A stretch of 5,565 nt of DNA from an uncultured Sphingomonas sp. (GTDB taxonomy: Bacteria > Pseudomonadota > Alphaproteobacteria > Sphingomonadales > Sphingomonadaceae): the NCBI GenBank assembly GCA_902806295.1, contig CADCWB010000150.1, positions 1 to 5,565 of the forward strand, written 5' to 3'. The first letter of the stretch is position 1, and every line of letters starts with the position of its first letter. Under the pieces are notes generated by a model that did no database searches, had not been told where the DNA came from, and was given only the letters and a program-made list of their open reading frames with translations. This document shows positions 1 to 5,565 of the stretch, piece by piece. The position numbers and the translations under genes are program-made.

Positions 1-880
1 GCGCGGCTTCATCAAGGTCACGCTACTGGCACTCGGCATGACGATCGGGGCCATCTTCCTTGCCATCTTGGCAGGTGGCGCCATCGCCATGCTGGGCTTC
101 CTTCAGCGCCTCTTCCCGGACCTCGGGCCGGTCGGTGCCTTCCTGTGGAAGCTATTCACCTACGCCCTCCTTGCCGGGGCTGCAGCGGCAGCGGCAGCGA
201 CGCTGTTCCGCTACGGGCCGTCGCGGGATAAGGCGCGCTGGACTTGGCTGACTCCAGGGTCGATTCTCTTTGCGGCGGTGTGGATTCTGTTGACGCTGGG
301 CTTCGGCTTCTATGTTTCGAACTTCGGCAATTACGGCGCGACTTATGGCTCGCTGAGCGCCATCGTGGTGCTGCTGACCTGGCTTTACCTGTCGAGCTAC
401 GTGCTGCTGTTCGCCGCCGAACTGAATTCCGAGATCGAGCACCAAACGGCCAAGGACACAACGGAGCAGCGCGAGAAGCCGCTCGGGACTCGTGGCGCAT
501 GGTCGGCCGATCACGTGGCAGCGGGCAAGACGGAGAATACGGACACCGAAGAGCAAAGCGCCGGCCTGTCGCAGGCGAGCGCCACCGGCGAGCAGGCCGA
601 TGGCAGGCAGCTCTCCTCACCTGCCCGGCCAACACGCGGTCGCTCGCATGCGGTAGCTGATCCATCGAGACGCGTAGAGCAGGGGGAGGAGGAGCACCCC
701 TATCTCACCTCACGTGTCGCTTCCCGCGCCGGACAAGTCGTAGGCGCGCGCAAGATCAGCATGATCTCGTCCGGGCTTGCGACACTCGGTCTCGGCTTTC
801 TAAAGCGGCGTGGCAAGGAAAAGACCGGCGCTGCGCTGCTGGCGACCGCCGCAGGGCTGGCCCTGCTTAGAAGGAAATAA
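1..880 (+). CDS. YihY/BrkB-family inner-membrane protein, 3' part (5' end cut by window edge)
   Basis: The reading frame is open from base 2, so the true start lies to the left; 292 residues are visible and the stop is TAA at 878-880. The visible part has hydrophobic segments at about residues 6-35, 48-68 and 83-140. The last begins with LTPG and continues through YVSNFGNYGATYGSL, LTWLYLSSYVLLFAAEL and NSEIEHQ, which is the typical C-terminal signature of the YihY/BrkB (formerly 'ribonuclease BN') membrane family. Members are polytopic inner-membrane proteins whose transport or structural role is not firmly established; the old RNase BN assignment was wrong. After residue 148 comes an unusually long hydrophilic, charge-rich tail of roughly 100 residues, ending in two short hydrophobic stretches separated by KRRGKEK and a final LLRRK. 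The gene converges on rpoH with 38 bp between stop codons and no convincing terminator hairpin with a T-run. Family call is strong; function is unknown. Confidence 0.88.
   Translation, partial: RGFIKVTLLALGMTIGAIFLAILAGGAIAMLGFLQRLFPDLGPVGAFLWKLFTYALLAGAAAAAAATLFRYGPSRDKARWTWLTPGSILFAAVWILLTLGFGFYVSNFGNYGATYGSLSAIVVLLTWLYLSSYVLLFAAELNSEIEHQTAKDTTEQREKPLGTRGAWSADHVAAGKTENTDTEEQSAGLSQASATGEQADGRQLSSPARPTRGRSHAVADPSRRVEQGEEEHPYLTSRVASRAGQVVGARKISMISSGLATLGLGFLKRRGKEKTGAALLATAAGLALLRRK
182..199 (+). repeat. Short tandem repeat, three copies of GCAGCG
   Basis: Three perfect, adjacent GCAGCG hexamers lie inside the YihY-family gene and help encode an alanine-rich stretch in a membrane segment. The units are in frame, so gain or loss of a copy would add or remove two alanines without a frameshift. 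This is seen directly; a biological role is not implied. Confidence 0.6.
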
Positions 881-918
881 GTCTACGCTCCCGCGGAGGC
901 GGAAGCGCAGGCTCCTCG

Positions 919-1824
919 TCAGGCCGCCGGCAGCAGCCGCTGATCGGTGGCCGATTTCATTAGCGCGGCTTGCAGCTTCTCGAAGGCTCGCACCTCGATC
1001 TGCCGAATGCGCTCGCGGCTGACGCTGTAGACCTGGGAAAGCTCTTCCAGCGTCTTGGGGTCGTCCGCCAGCCGGCGCTCGGTCAGGATGTGCTTCTCGC
1101 GATCATTGAGCGACTGCATGGCAGTCTGCAGCAGCTGGTGGCGGACCTGCCGCTCCTCATCCTCCGCGACGACCTCGTCCTGAAGCGGGCCATTGTCCAC
1201 CAGAAAGTCCTGCCACTGGCTCTCGCTGCCCTCGTCGCCTTTAAGCGATACATTAAGCGAGGTATCGCCGCCCATCGACATGCGGCGGTTCATGGAGATG
1301 ACCTCGTCCTCCGTGACGCCGAGGTCGGTGGCAATCTTGGTCACGTCGGCGGGCTTGAGGTCGCCCTCCTCGAACGCATCGATCTGGTTCTTCATCCGAC
1401 GAAGGTTGAAGAACAGCTTCTTCTGCGCGGCGGTGGTGCCCATCTTCACCAGCGACCAGCTGCGCAGGATGAATTCCTGGATGGACGCGCGAATCCACCA
1501 CATGGCGTAGGTCGCCAGGCGGAAGCCCCGGTCGGGCTCGAACTTCTTGACGCCCTGCATCAGGCCGATGTTGCCTTCGCTGATCAGCTCGCTGACCGGC
1601 AGGCCGTAGCCGCGATAGCCCATGGCGATCTTGGCCACGAGGCGCAGGTGGCTGTTGACCAGCTGCGCGGCGGCGTCCGTATCGCCATGCTCCTTCCAGC
1701 GCTTGGCAAGCATGAACTCTTCCTCCGGCGCGAGAATCGGAAACTTCTTGATCTCGGTCAGGTAGCGGTTGAGTCCGGCTTCAACGCCGGCCGCGGGGAT
1801 CGAGAGGGCCTTCGCCTGTGCCAT
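919..1824 (-). CDS. rpoH: RNA polymerase heat-shock sigma factor RpoH (sigma-32)
   Basis: The 301-residue product has the full length of the RpoH family. Region 1.2 lies at about 16-44 (LNRYLTEIKKFPIL). Region 2 lies at about 52-125, with NSHLRLVAKIA, the core-binding stretch LISEGNIGLMQGVKKFEP and the -10 recognition stretch FRLATYAMWWIRASIQEFI. It is followed directly by the RpoH box QKKLFFNLRR (134-143), which separates RpoH from RpoD. Region 4 covers about 228-288 with the -35-binding helix-turn-helix TLEELSQVYSVSRERIRQIE. The protein directs RNA polymerase to chaperone and protease genes after heat or protein-folding stress. The ATG at 1824 is preceded by an AGGAAGGA ribosome-binding sequence. 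rluD lies 61 bp upstream on the same strand, and a sigma-32-type promoter lies upstream of rluD, so autoregulation by read-through is likely (inference). Many alphaproteobacteria carry two rpoH genes; which paralogue this is cannot be decided here. Confidence 0.97.
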   Translation of the reverse strand: MAQAKALSIPAAGVEAGLNRYLTEIKKFPILAPEEEFMLAKRWKEHGDTDAAAQLVNSHLRLVAKIAMGYRGYGLPVSELISEGNIGLMQGVKKFEPDRGFRLATYAMWWIRASIQEFILRSWSLVKMGTTAAQKKLFFNLRRMKNQIDAFEEGDLKPADVTKIATDLGVTEDEVISMNRRMSMGGDTSLNVSLKGDEGSESQWQDFLVDNGPLQDEVVAEDEERQVRHQLLQTAMQSLNDREKHILTERRLADDPKTLEELSQVYSVSRERIRQIEVRAFEKLQAALMKSATDQRLLPAA

Positions 1825-1836
1825 GTTGGAATTGCG

Positions 1837-1844
1837 TCCTTCCT
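1837..1844 (-). promoter_or_regulatory. Ribosome-binding site of rpoH
   Basis: Read on the - strand this is AGGAAGGA, a strong purine-rich Shine-Dalgarno match. It leaves 12 bases to the ATG, slightly longer than the usual spacing. It supports the chosen start at 1824. No other gene in the window has as clear a ribosome-binding site. Confidence 0.6.
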
Positions 1845-1885
1845 AAGCCGGGCGGTCTGAAACAGCCACCCTGACCGATGATTAT

Positions 1886-2836
1886 CTATACACCAAGGGC
1901 CGTGAACAGTTCCTGCATATCCTGCGGGACGGGTGTTTCGAACGACATACGGACATTCGTCACGGGATGAACAAAGCCGAGCGCCGCGGCATGCAGCGCT
2001 TGACGCTCGAAGCCGAGCTCCAGCAGCAGCTCCCGCAGGCGCTGATGAGGAGCGCGGCCGTAGACCGGGTCGCCTAGCAAGGGATGCCCGATCGACGCCA
2101 TGTGTACCCGCACCTGGTGGGTCCGGCCGGTCTCCAGACGGCACTCCATCTCAGCCGCGTCGCGCCACTGGCGACGCTTGGTCCAGTGGGTCACCGCCCG
2201 CTTGCCCCGGCCATCCTTGACCACCGCGATCTTCTTGCGATCGTGGCTGGAACGGGCGAGCGGCGCATCGATCGTGCCCGTTGCGAGCGCTGGCACTCCC
2301 GAAACCGCCGCGACGTAGCGCCGGTCGATGCTGTGCGATGCGAATTGCCGGGCCAAGCCCTCGTGTGCCGGGTCGGTCTTGGCTACCACAAGCAACCCGG
2401 AGGTGTCCTTGTCGATTCGGTGCACAATGCCCGGACGCGCAACACCGCCGATGCCGGACAGGCGACCGGCGCAATGGTGGAGCAATGCATTCACCAGCGT
2501 GCCGTCGCGATTGCCCGCTGCGGGGTGGACCACCAGCCCGGCCGGCTTATCGACAACCAGTAGATGCTCATCCTCGAACAGGATCGGCAGGGCAATGTCC
2601 TGCGCTTCGTTGTGCGGCGCTTCCGGCTGAGGGACTGACAGGCTGAACGCCTCCGTGCCCTTGACCTTGTAGGCCGGATCACGCAGCCGCCCATCTGCCA
2701 GCGCGCCCGAGCGAACCAGTGCCTTCAGCCGCTCGCGTGAAAGCGAGGGCACGGCGTCGGCCAGCGCACGATCCAATCGCCAACCGGCGTGATCCGGCCT
2801 GAGCGCCACTTCGATGATGTCGGACCCCCCGGTCAT
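1886..2836 (-). CDS. rluD: RluA/RluD-family 23S rRNA pseudouridine synthase
   Basis: The 316-residue product matches the RluD layout and length. An S4 RNA-binding domain lies at about 18-75 (AGWRLDRALADAVPSLSRERLKALV), followed by a PseudoU_synth_2 catalytic domain at about 85-255. The catalytic motif is HRIDKDTSGLLVVAK, with the presumed catalytic aspartate at 142. Other family hallmarks are DKPAGLVVHP (97-105), the tyrosine in RRYVA (174) and RTHQVRVHMASIGHPLLGDPVYG near 238-260. RluD enzymes convert uridines in helix 69 of 23S rRNA to pseudouridine, which helps 50S subunit maturation. The exact target uridines are taken from the family and not proven here. The start at 2836 has only a weak ribosome-binding match, but a sigma-32-like promoter sits immediately upstream, so translation may be leaderless. 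The gene is divergent from chpT and probably co-transcribed with rpoH. Confidence 0.93.
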   Translation of the reverse strand: MTGGSDIIEVALRPDHAGWRLDRALADAVPSLSRERLKALVRSGALADGRLRDPAYKVKGTEAFSLSVPQPEAPHNEAQDIALPILFEDEHLLVVDKPAGLVVHPAAGNRDGTLVNALLHHCAGRLSGIGGVARPGIVHRIDKDTSGLLVVAKTDPAHEGLARQFASHSIDRRYVAAVSGVPALATGTIDAPLARSSHDRKKIAVVKDGRGKRAVTHWTKRRQWRDAAEMECRLETGRTHQVRVHMASIGHPLLGDPVYGRAPHQRLRELLLELGFERQALHAAALGFVHPVTNVRMSFETPVPQDMQELFTALGV

Positions 2837-2845
2837 GAACCTGAC

Positions 2846-2874
2846 AAATGGGGTGATGCGCGCGCTTCTTCAAG
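2846..2874 (-). promoter_or_regulatory. Sigma-32 (RpoH) type promoter driving rluD-rpoH
   Basis: Read on the - strand, a -35 element CTTGAAG (2874 down to 2868) is followed by 14 bases and a -10 element CCCCATTT (2853 down to 2846). The established sigma-32 consensus is CTTGAAA with CCCCATnT at 13-17 base spacing counted from CTTGAA; here that count is 15. Both core elements match, and the same -35 and -10 words occur in the E. coli groE promoter. The -10 ends 9 bases before the rluD ATG, so the transcript should begin about 2-5 bases before it and carry almost no leader. The promoter points toward rluD and then rpoH, which suggests positive autoregulation. No experiment is available from the sequence alone. 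Confidence 0.68.
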
Positions 2875-2884
2875 CTTGCGCCCG

Positions 2885-2889
2885 GACTC
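2885..2889. promoter_or_regulatory. GANTC (CcrM methylation-type) site upstream of chpT
   Basis: GACTC lies 22 bases before the chpT start codon, inside the short divergent intergenic region. In many alphaproteobacteria CcrM methylates GANTC, and GcrA senses the methylation state at promoters. The pentamer also occurs repeatedly inside genes in this window, so its presence here could be chance. Its position in the only sequence available for a chpT promoter is the sole reason to note it. Confidence 0.25.
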
Positions 2890-2911
2890 TCATTCCGCCA
2901 CCACCCGAGCC

Positions 2912-3559
2912 ATGAACGCGATCGATCTCGCCAGTCTGCTTTGTTCCCGCCTATGCCATGACCTGTTGTCGCCCGTGGGCGCGCTCAACAACGGCATTGA
3001 GCTGCTCGCGGATGAGCCCGACCCCGACATGCGGGAGAAGTGCCTCGAGCTGCTGACGGAGAGCGCGAAGGCGTCCGCGGCGAAGCTGAAGTTCTTCCGG
3101 CTCGCGTTCGGTGCCGGGGGCGGGTTTGGCGCAGAAATTGACACGCGGGAGGCGCATGCTGCCCTGGAAGGGCTGTTCGGGCCGGAGCGGCGGATCGAAC
3201 TCGGCTGGATGGTGGCGGATGCCAAGCTCCCCAAGGATGCCGTGAAGCTGCTGCTCAACCTCGCACTGATCGCCGGTGACGCGCTCGTCCGGGGCGGCCG
3301 GCTCGACATCGGCGGCGAGCGGTCGAACAACGGCATCGAGCTGGTGATCCGAGCCGAAGGCCCCCGCCTGCTGCTCGATCCAGTGCTGCGTGAGACGCTG
3401 CAGCGCGGCTCGGCTGCCGGGACCATTGAGCCACGGGCAGCGGGAGCTTGGCTCGCTCATGGGTTGGCGGCAGGCAGCGGCGGCTCGATCAAGCTGTCAC
3501 CGGCGGACGGCGAGGTGCTGTTGATCGGCGCGGATTTGCCGACCCAACTCGCCCGATAA
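2912..3559 (+). CDS. chpT: Histidine phosphotransferase ChpT (CckA-ChpT-CtrA phosphorelay)
   Basis: The 215-residue product begins MNAIDLASLLCSRLCHDLLS, the hallmark of ChpT, with the phospho-accepting histidine at residue 16 (CHDLLSPVGALNNGIELL). This helix belongs to the DHp-like dimerisation bundle, about residues 5-70. The remainder (about 80-212) resembles a degenerate HATPase fold (LPKDAVKLLLNLALIAGDAL) and lacks recognisable ATP-binding N, G1 and G2 boxes, as expected for a phosphotransferase. In the known pathway CckA phosphorylates ChpT, which passes the phosphate to CtrA and CpdR to control the cell cycle and motility. The frame stays open upstream to an ATG at 2789, inside rluD, but the conserved N-terminus starts at 2912, so that start is chosen. 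No clear ribosome-binding site is visible. cheA follows 73 bp downstream in the same direction. Confidence 0.93.
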   Translation: MNAIDLASLLCSRLCHDLLSPVGALNNGIELLADEPDPDMREKCLELLTESAKASAAKLKFFRLAFGAGGGFGAEIDTREAHAALEGLFGPERRIELGWMVADAKLPKDAVKLLLNLALIAGDALVRGGRLDIGGERSNNGIELVIRAEGPRLLLDPVLRETLQRGSAAGTIEPRAAGAWLAHGLAAGSGGSIKLSPADGEVLLIGADLPTQLAR

Positions 3560-3572
3560 ACTCGGGACAGAA

Positions 3573-3588
3573 CTAACGACGCCTTAAC
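3573..3588 (+). promoter_or_regulatory. CtrA-box-like site between chpT and cheA
   Basis: The sequence is CTAA, seven bases, TTAA, then C. The CtrA full-site consensus is TTAA-N7-TTAA(C), so only the first base differs, and the half-site spacing is exact. The site lies in the 73 bp spacer, ends 44 bases before the cheA ATG and points toward it, which suits CtrA control of cheA. TTAA occurs only a few times in this GC-rich window, which makes the pair less likely to be chance. No convincing -10 element could be placed downstream, and binding is inferred, not shown. Confidence 0.42.
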
Positions 3589-3632
3589 TTCTGGCGGCCT
3601 AGACCTCGCGCCGAACAATGTGCGTGGGGCCG

Positions 3633-5565
3633 ATGGACGATCTGATTGCCGACTTCGTCGCCGAATGCCGGGAGATGCTGGAAAGCCTGGGCGGGGAGAT
3701 CGTCGCTTGGGAAGCCGCCCCGGACGACAAGGCTCGTTTGGACAGCATTTTCCGCTTCGTTCATACGGTCAAGGGCAACTGCGGCTTCTTTGACTTTCCG
3801 CGGCTGGAGGCGCTGAGCCATGCAGCCGAGGACGCGCTGGCCGATGTGCGCTCAGGCCGTCGTCAGCCCGACCCGCGACTGGTCAGCGCGGTGCTCGCGA
3901 TTATCGATCGCATCGGCGAGATGATCGACGTGATCGCGGCCGGCGACAAGCTCCCGGACGGTGACGACGGCGACCTCACCGACGCTTTGGCCCCGGGAGC
4001 CGACAATAGCGCCACGGCCGTTCCCGCGACAGTCGTCGGTGAGGCCAAGGGACCGAGCGCCGCGCTGCGCACCATCCGCCTGTCCGTCGAGTTGCTCGAC
4101 CGGGTTATGAGCGGCGTGTCCGATATGGTGCTCGCCCGCAATGAACTCGCCCGTCGCCTGCGCGATAGCGAGACCGACGTGTTGGTCGACGGTGCGTTCG
4201 AGCGATTGTCGGGCATCATCGCCGAGATGCGCGATGCGATCACCCGTACCCGCATGCAGCGTATCGAGAATCTATTCGTCGGCTTGCCGCGCATGGTTCG
4301 GGATCTCTCGGCTGAACTGGGTAAACAGGTGCTGGTCGATATCGACGGCGGCGACGTCGAGCTCGATCGCGAGATGATCGAGATGATCCGGGATCCGCTG
4401 ACGCACATCGTTCGCAATGCGGTTGATCACGGCATCGAGAAGCCGGTGGAGCGACTGAAGGGCGGCAAGCGCGAGATCGGCATCCTGTCCGTCTCCGCTC
4501 GCCAGTCCGGCAATCAGATCCTGATTGACATCGCCGATGACGGTCGCGGGATCGACGGCAAGCGGCTGGTTGAAAAGGCCATTGCAGCGGGGCTGGTCGA
4601 CAAAGAAGCGGCTGCAAAGCTGACTTCTCGCGAGCAGTTTGAGCTGATGTTCGAGGCGGGCCTGTCGACTGCGCAGGCGGTGACTAGCATTTCCGGTCGC
4701 GGGGTCGGCATGGACGTGGTCCGCTCCAATATCGAACGGATCGGCGGCATCGTCGAAGTCGACAGCAGGCTTGGCCAGGGCAGCCGAATGACCCTGCGGG
4801 TGCCGCTCACCCTGACCATCATCCCGGCGCTGACGGTGTCGATCGGGACGCAGCATTTCGCCATCCCACGCTCGGCCATCGAGGAGATCGTCCGTGCCAA
4901 TGGCGAGAGCGTCACCTTGGCGCAAGTCGGCGGGGCGGGGGTCGCGACCATTCGCGGACGCCGAGTGCCTGAAGTGGCGCTGGCCGACATCCTGGGGCTG
5001 CCAAGCCCCCTGAGCGACTCGGAGCGAACCCTGATCGTGCTCAAGCCTGCCGGCGGCGACGTGTTCGCACTGGCAGTGGACAAAGTGCACGACCATGAGG
5101 AATTGGTGGTGAAGCCAGCGGCGCCGGCGGTGATGGCCACCGGCCTTTATGCCGGCACCACGCTGGCCGACGATGGCTCGCCAATCCTGCTGTTCGATCC
5201 GGCCGGACTGGCGCGGGTTGGCGGGGTCAAGCTGGAGAGCCAGGAACGCGGCAGCCGAGTGGTTGATGGATCTGCCGCCACTGCGGCGCGGACCGGCGTC
5301 TCCGTTCTGTTGTTCCGCACCCTGGACGGCGCTCGCCGGGCCATTCAGCTGGCCGTCGTGGACCGCATCGAAGAGGTGCCGGCCAGCGCCATTCACCTCG
5401 GAGCCGGCCAGTTGCGCGTGAAGCTGGGCGAGGGAATCCTGCCACTGATCGGCATGGACGAGGTGCCTAGCGATGAGGCCGGCAAGGTTCGCCTGTTCCG
5501 CCTCAGCGACGGGACGGTCGAACTCGGGCTCGCCTTCCGGGAGGTGATCGACATGGCGGAGATCA
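3633..5565 (+). CDS. cheA: CheA-family chemotaxis histidine kinase, 3' end cut by window edge
   Basis: The frame opens after a TAG at 3600-3602 and has no stop before the window ends; 644 residues are visible. P1 (Hpt) spans about 1-105 with the H-box FRFVHTVKGNCGFF and phospho-acceptor His44. After a roughly 40-residue acidic, alanine-rich linker comes P3 dimerisation (147-215, TIRLSVELLDRVMSGVSDMV to RMQRIENLF). P4 ATPase spans about 250-393: N-box IVRNAVDHGIE with Asn262, G1 DDGRGID (302-308), G2 GRGVGMDVV (355-363) and G3 GQGS (381-384). P5 (CheW-like) spans about 394-536, and a second CheW-like domain runs from about 555 to the edge. No P2 domain is present. All catalytic boxes are intact, so it should be an active kinase coupled to chemoreceptors. 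Start 3633 (MDDLIADFVAE) fits the family; an in-frame ATG at 3618 would add five residues. Neither has a strong ribosome-binding site. Confidence 0.93.
   Translation, partial: MDDLIADFVAECREMLESLGGEIVAWEAAPDDKARLDSIFRFVHTVKGNCGFFDFPRLEALSHAAEDALADVRSGRRQPDPRLVSAVLAIIDRIGEMIDVIAAGDKLPDGDDGDLTDALAPGADNSATAVPATVVGEAKGPSAALRTIRLSVELLDRVMSGVSDMVLARNELARRLRDSETDVLVDGAFERLSGIIAEMRDAITRTRMQRIENLFVGLPRMVRDLSAELGKQVLVDIDGGDVELDREMIEMIRDPLTHIVRNAVDHGIEKPVERLKGGKREIGILSVSARQSGNQILIDIADDGRGIDGKRLVEKAIAAGLVDKEAAAKLTSREQFELMFEAGLSTAQAVTSISGRGVGMDVVRSNIERIGGIVEVDSRLGQGSRMTLRVPLTLTIIPALTVSIGTQHFAIPRSAIEEIVRANGESVTLAQVGGAGVATIRGRRVPEVALADILGLPSPLSDSERTLIVLKPAGGDVFALAVDKVHDHEELVVKPAAPAVMATGLYAGTTLADDGSPILLFDPAGLARVGGVKLESQERGSRVVDGSAATAARTGVSVLLFRTLDGARRAIQLAVVDRIEEVPASAIHLGAGQLRVKLGEGILPLIGMDEVPSDEAGKVRLFRLSDGTVELGLAFREVIDMAEI

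Noticed and set aside
881..918. Possible bidirectional terminator between the convergent YihY-family gene and rpoH
   Set aside because: Only a 4-base stem (CTCC/GGAG) with a 3-base loop can be drawn and there is no T-run on either strand, so a rho-independent terminator cannot be supported.
1241..1256. TTAA-N8-TTAA, resembling a CtrA box
   Set aside because: The spacing is 8 and not 7, the site lies inside rpoH where it encodes part of NVSLK, and no gene start lies downstream of it.
970..1860. A 296-codon open frame on the + strand opposite rpoH
   Set aside because: It is antisense to a full-length, clearly conserved sigma factor. Long antisense frames are common in GC-rich genes, and its translation has no recognisable domain and is rich in His, Leu and Val as expected of a shadow.
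1853..1877. Inverted repeat CGGTC/GACCG in the rluD-rpoH gap
   Set aside because: The stem is only 5 bases with a 15-base loop and does not extend; it is expected by chance and has no T-run.
2789..2911. Upstream extension of chpT to the ATG at 2789
   Set aside because: The extra 41 residues overlap the rluD 5' end, show no family resemblance, and the conserved ChpT N-terminus begins exactly at the ATG at 2912.
3557..3583. Flagellar sigma-28-like promoter (TAAA followed by a GCCGATAA-like word) before cheA
   Set aside because: The TAAA overlaps the chpT stop, and the downstream word at the proper distance does not match the -10 consensus.
4272..5396. A 374-codon open frame on the - strand opposite cheA
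   Set aside because: It lies wholly inside a cheA with intact catalytic motifs, and its translation is compositionally odd (many His, Gln, Arg and Asp) without any recognisable motif. It is a codon-bias shadow.

Overview
The window looks like chromosomal core DNA from a GC-rich alphaproteobacterium, most likely a sphingomonad (Sphingomonadales). The main reasons are a CckA-pathway phosphotransferase (ChpT), which is restricted to Alphaproteobacteria, an alphaproteobacterial-type RpoH, and the overall gene style. The order assignment is inference from protein resemblance. I see no insertion sequence, phage gene, tRNA, rRNA or CRISPR array.

Layout from left to right: (1) the 3' part of a YihY/BrkB-family inner-membrane protein gene on the + strand, cut by the left edge (1-880). 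(2) Convergent to it, 38 bp away, rpoH on the - strand (919-1824), encoding heat-shock sigma-32. (3) Upstream of rpoH on the same strand, 61 bp away, an rluD-type 23S rRNA pseudouridine synthase (1886-2836). (4) A 75 bp divergent intergenic region (2837-2911). (5) On the + strand, chpT (2912-3559), then 73 bp of spacer, then a cheA-family chemotaxis histidine kinase (from 3633) that runs off the right edge.

Two regulatory signals tie the genes together. Just upstream of rluD, reading toward rluD-rpoH, is a close match to a sigma-32 promoter: CTTGAAG and CCCCATTT separated by 14 bp. This suggests that rpoH is fed by its own product through an rluD-rpoH operon. The predicted transcript would start only a few bases before the rluD ATG. 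In the chpT-cheA spacer, 44 bp before the cheA start, is CTAA-N7-TTAAC, one mismatch from the CtrA box. ChpT phosphorylates CtrA, so the gene next to chpT may be a CtrA target.

The CheA-like kinase has P1, P3, P4 and P5 modules but no room for a P2 response-regulator docking domain, and it carries a second CheW-like domain after P5. Its 3' end, and any cheW/cheY/cheB/cheR genes that may follow, lie outside the window.
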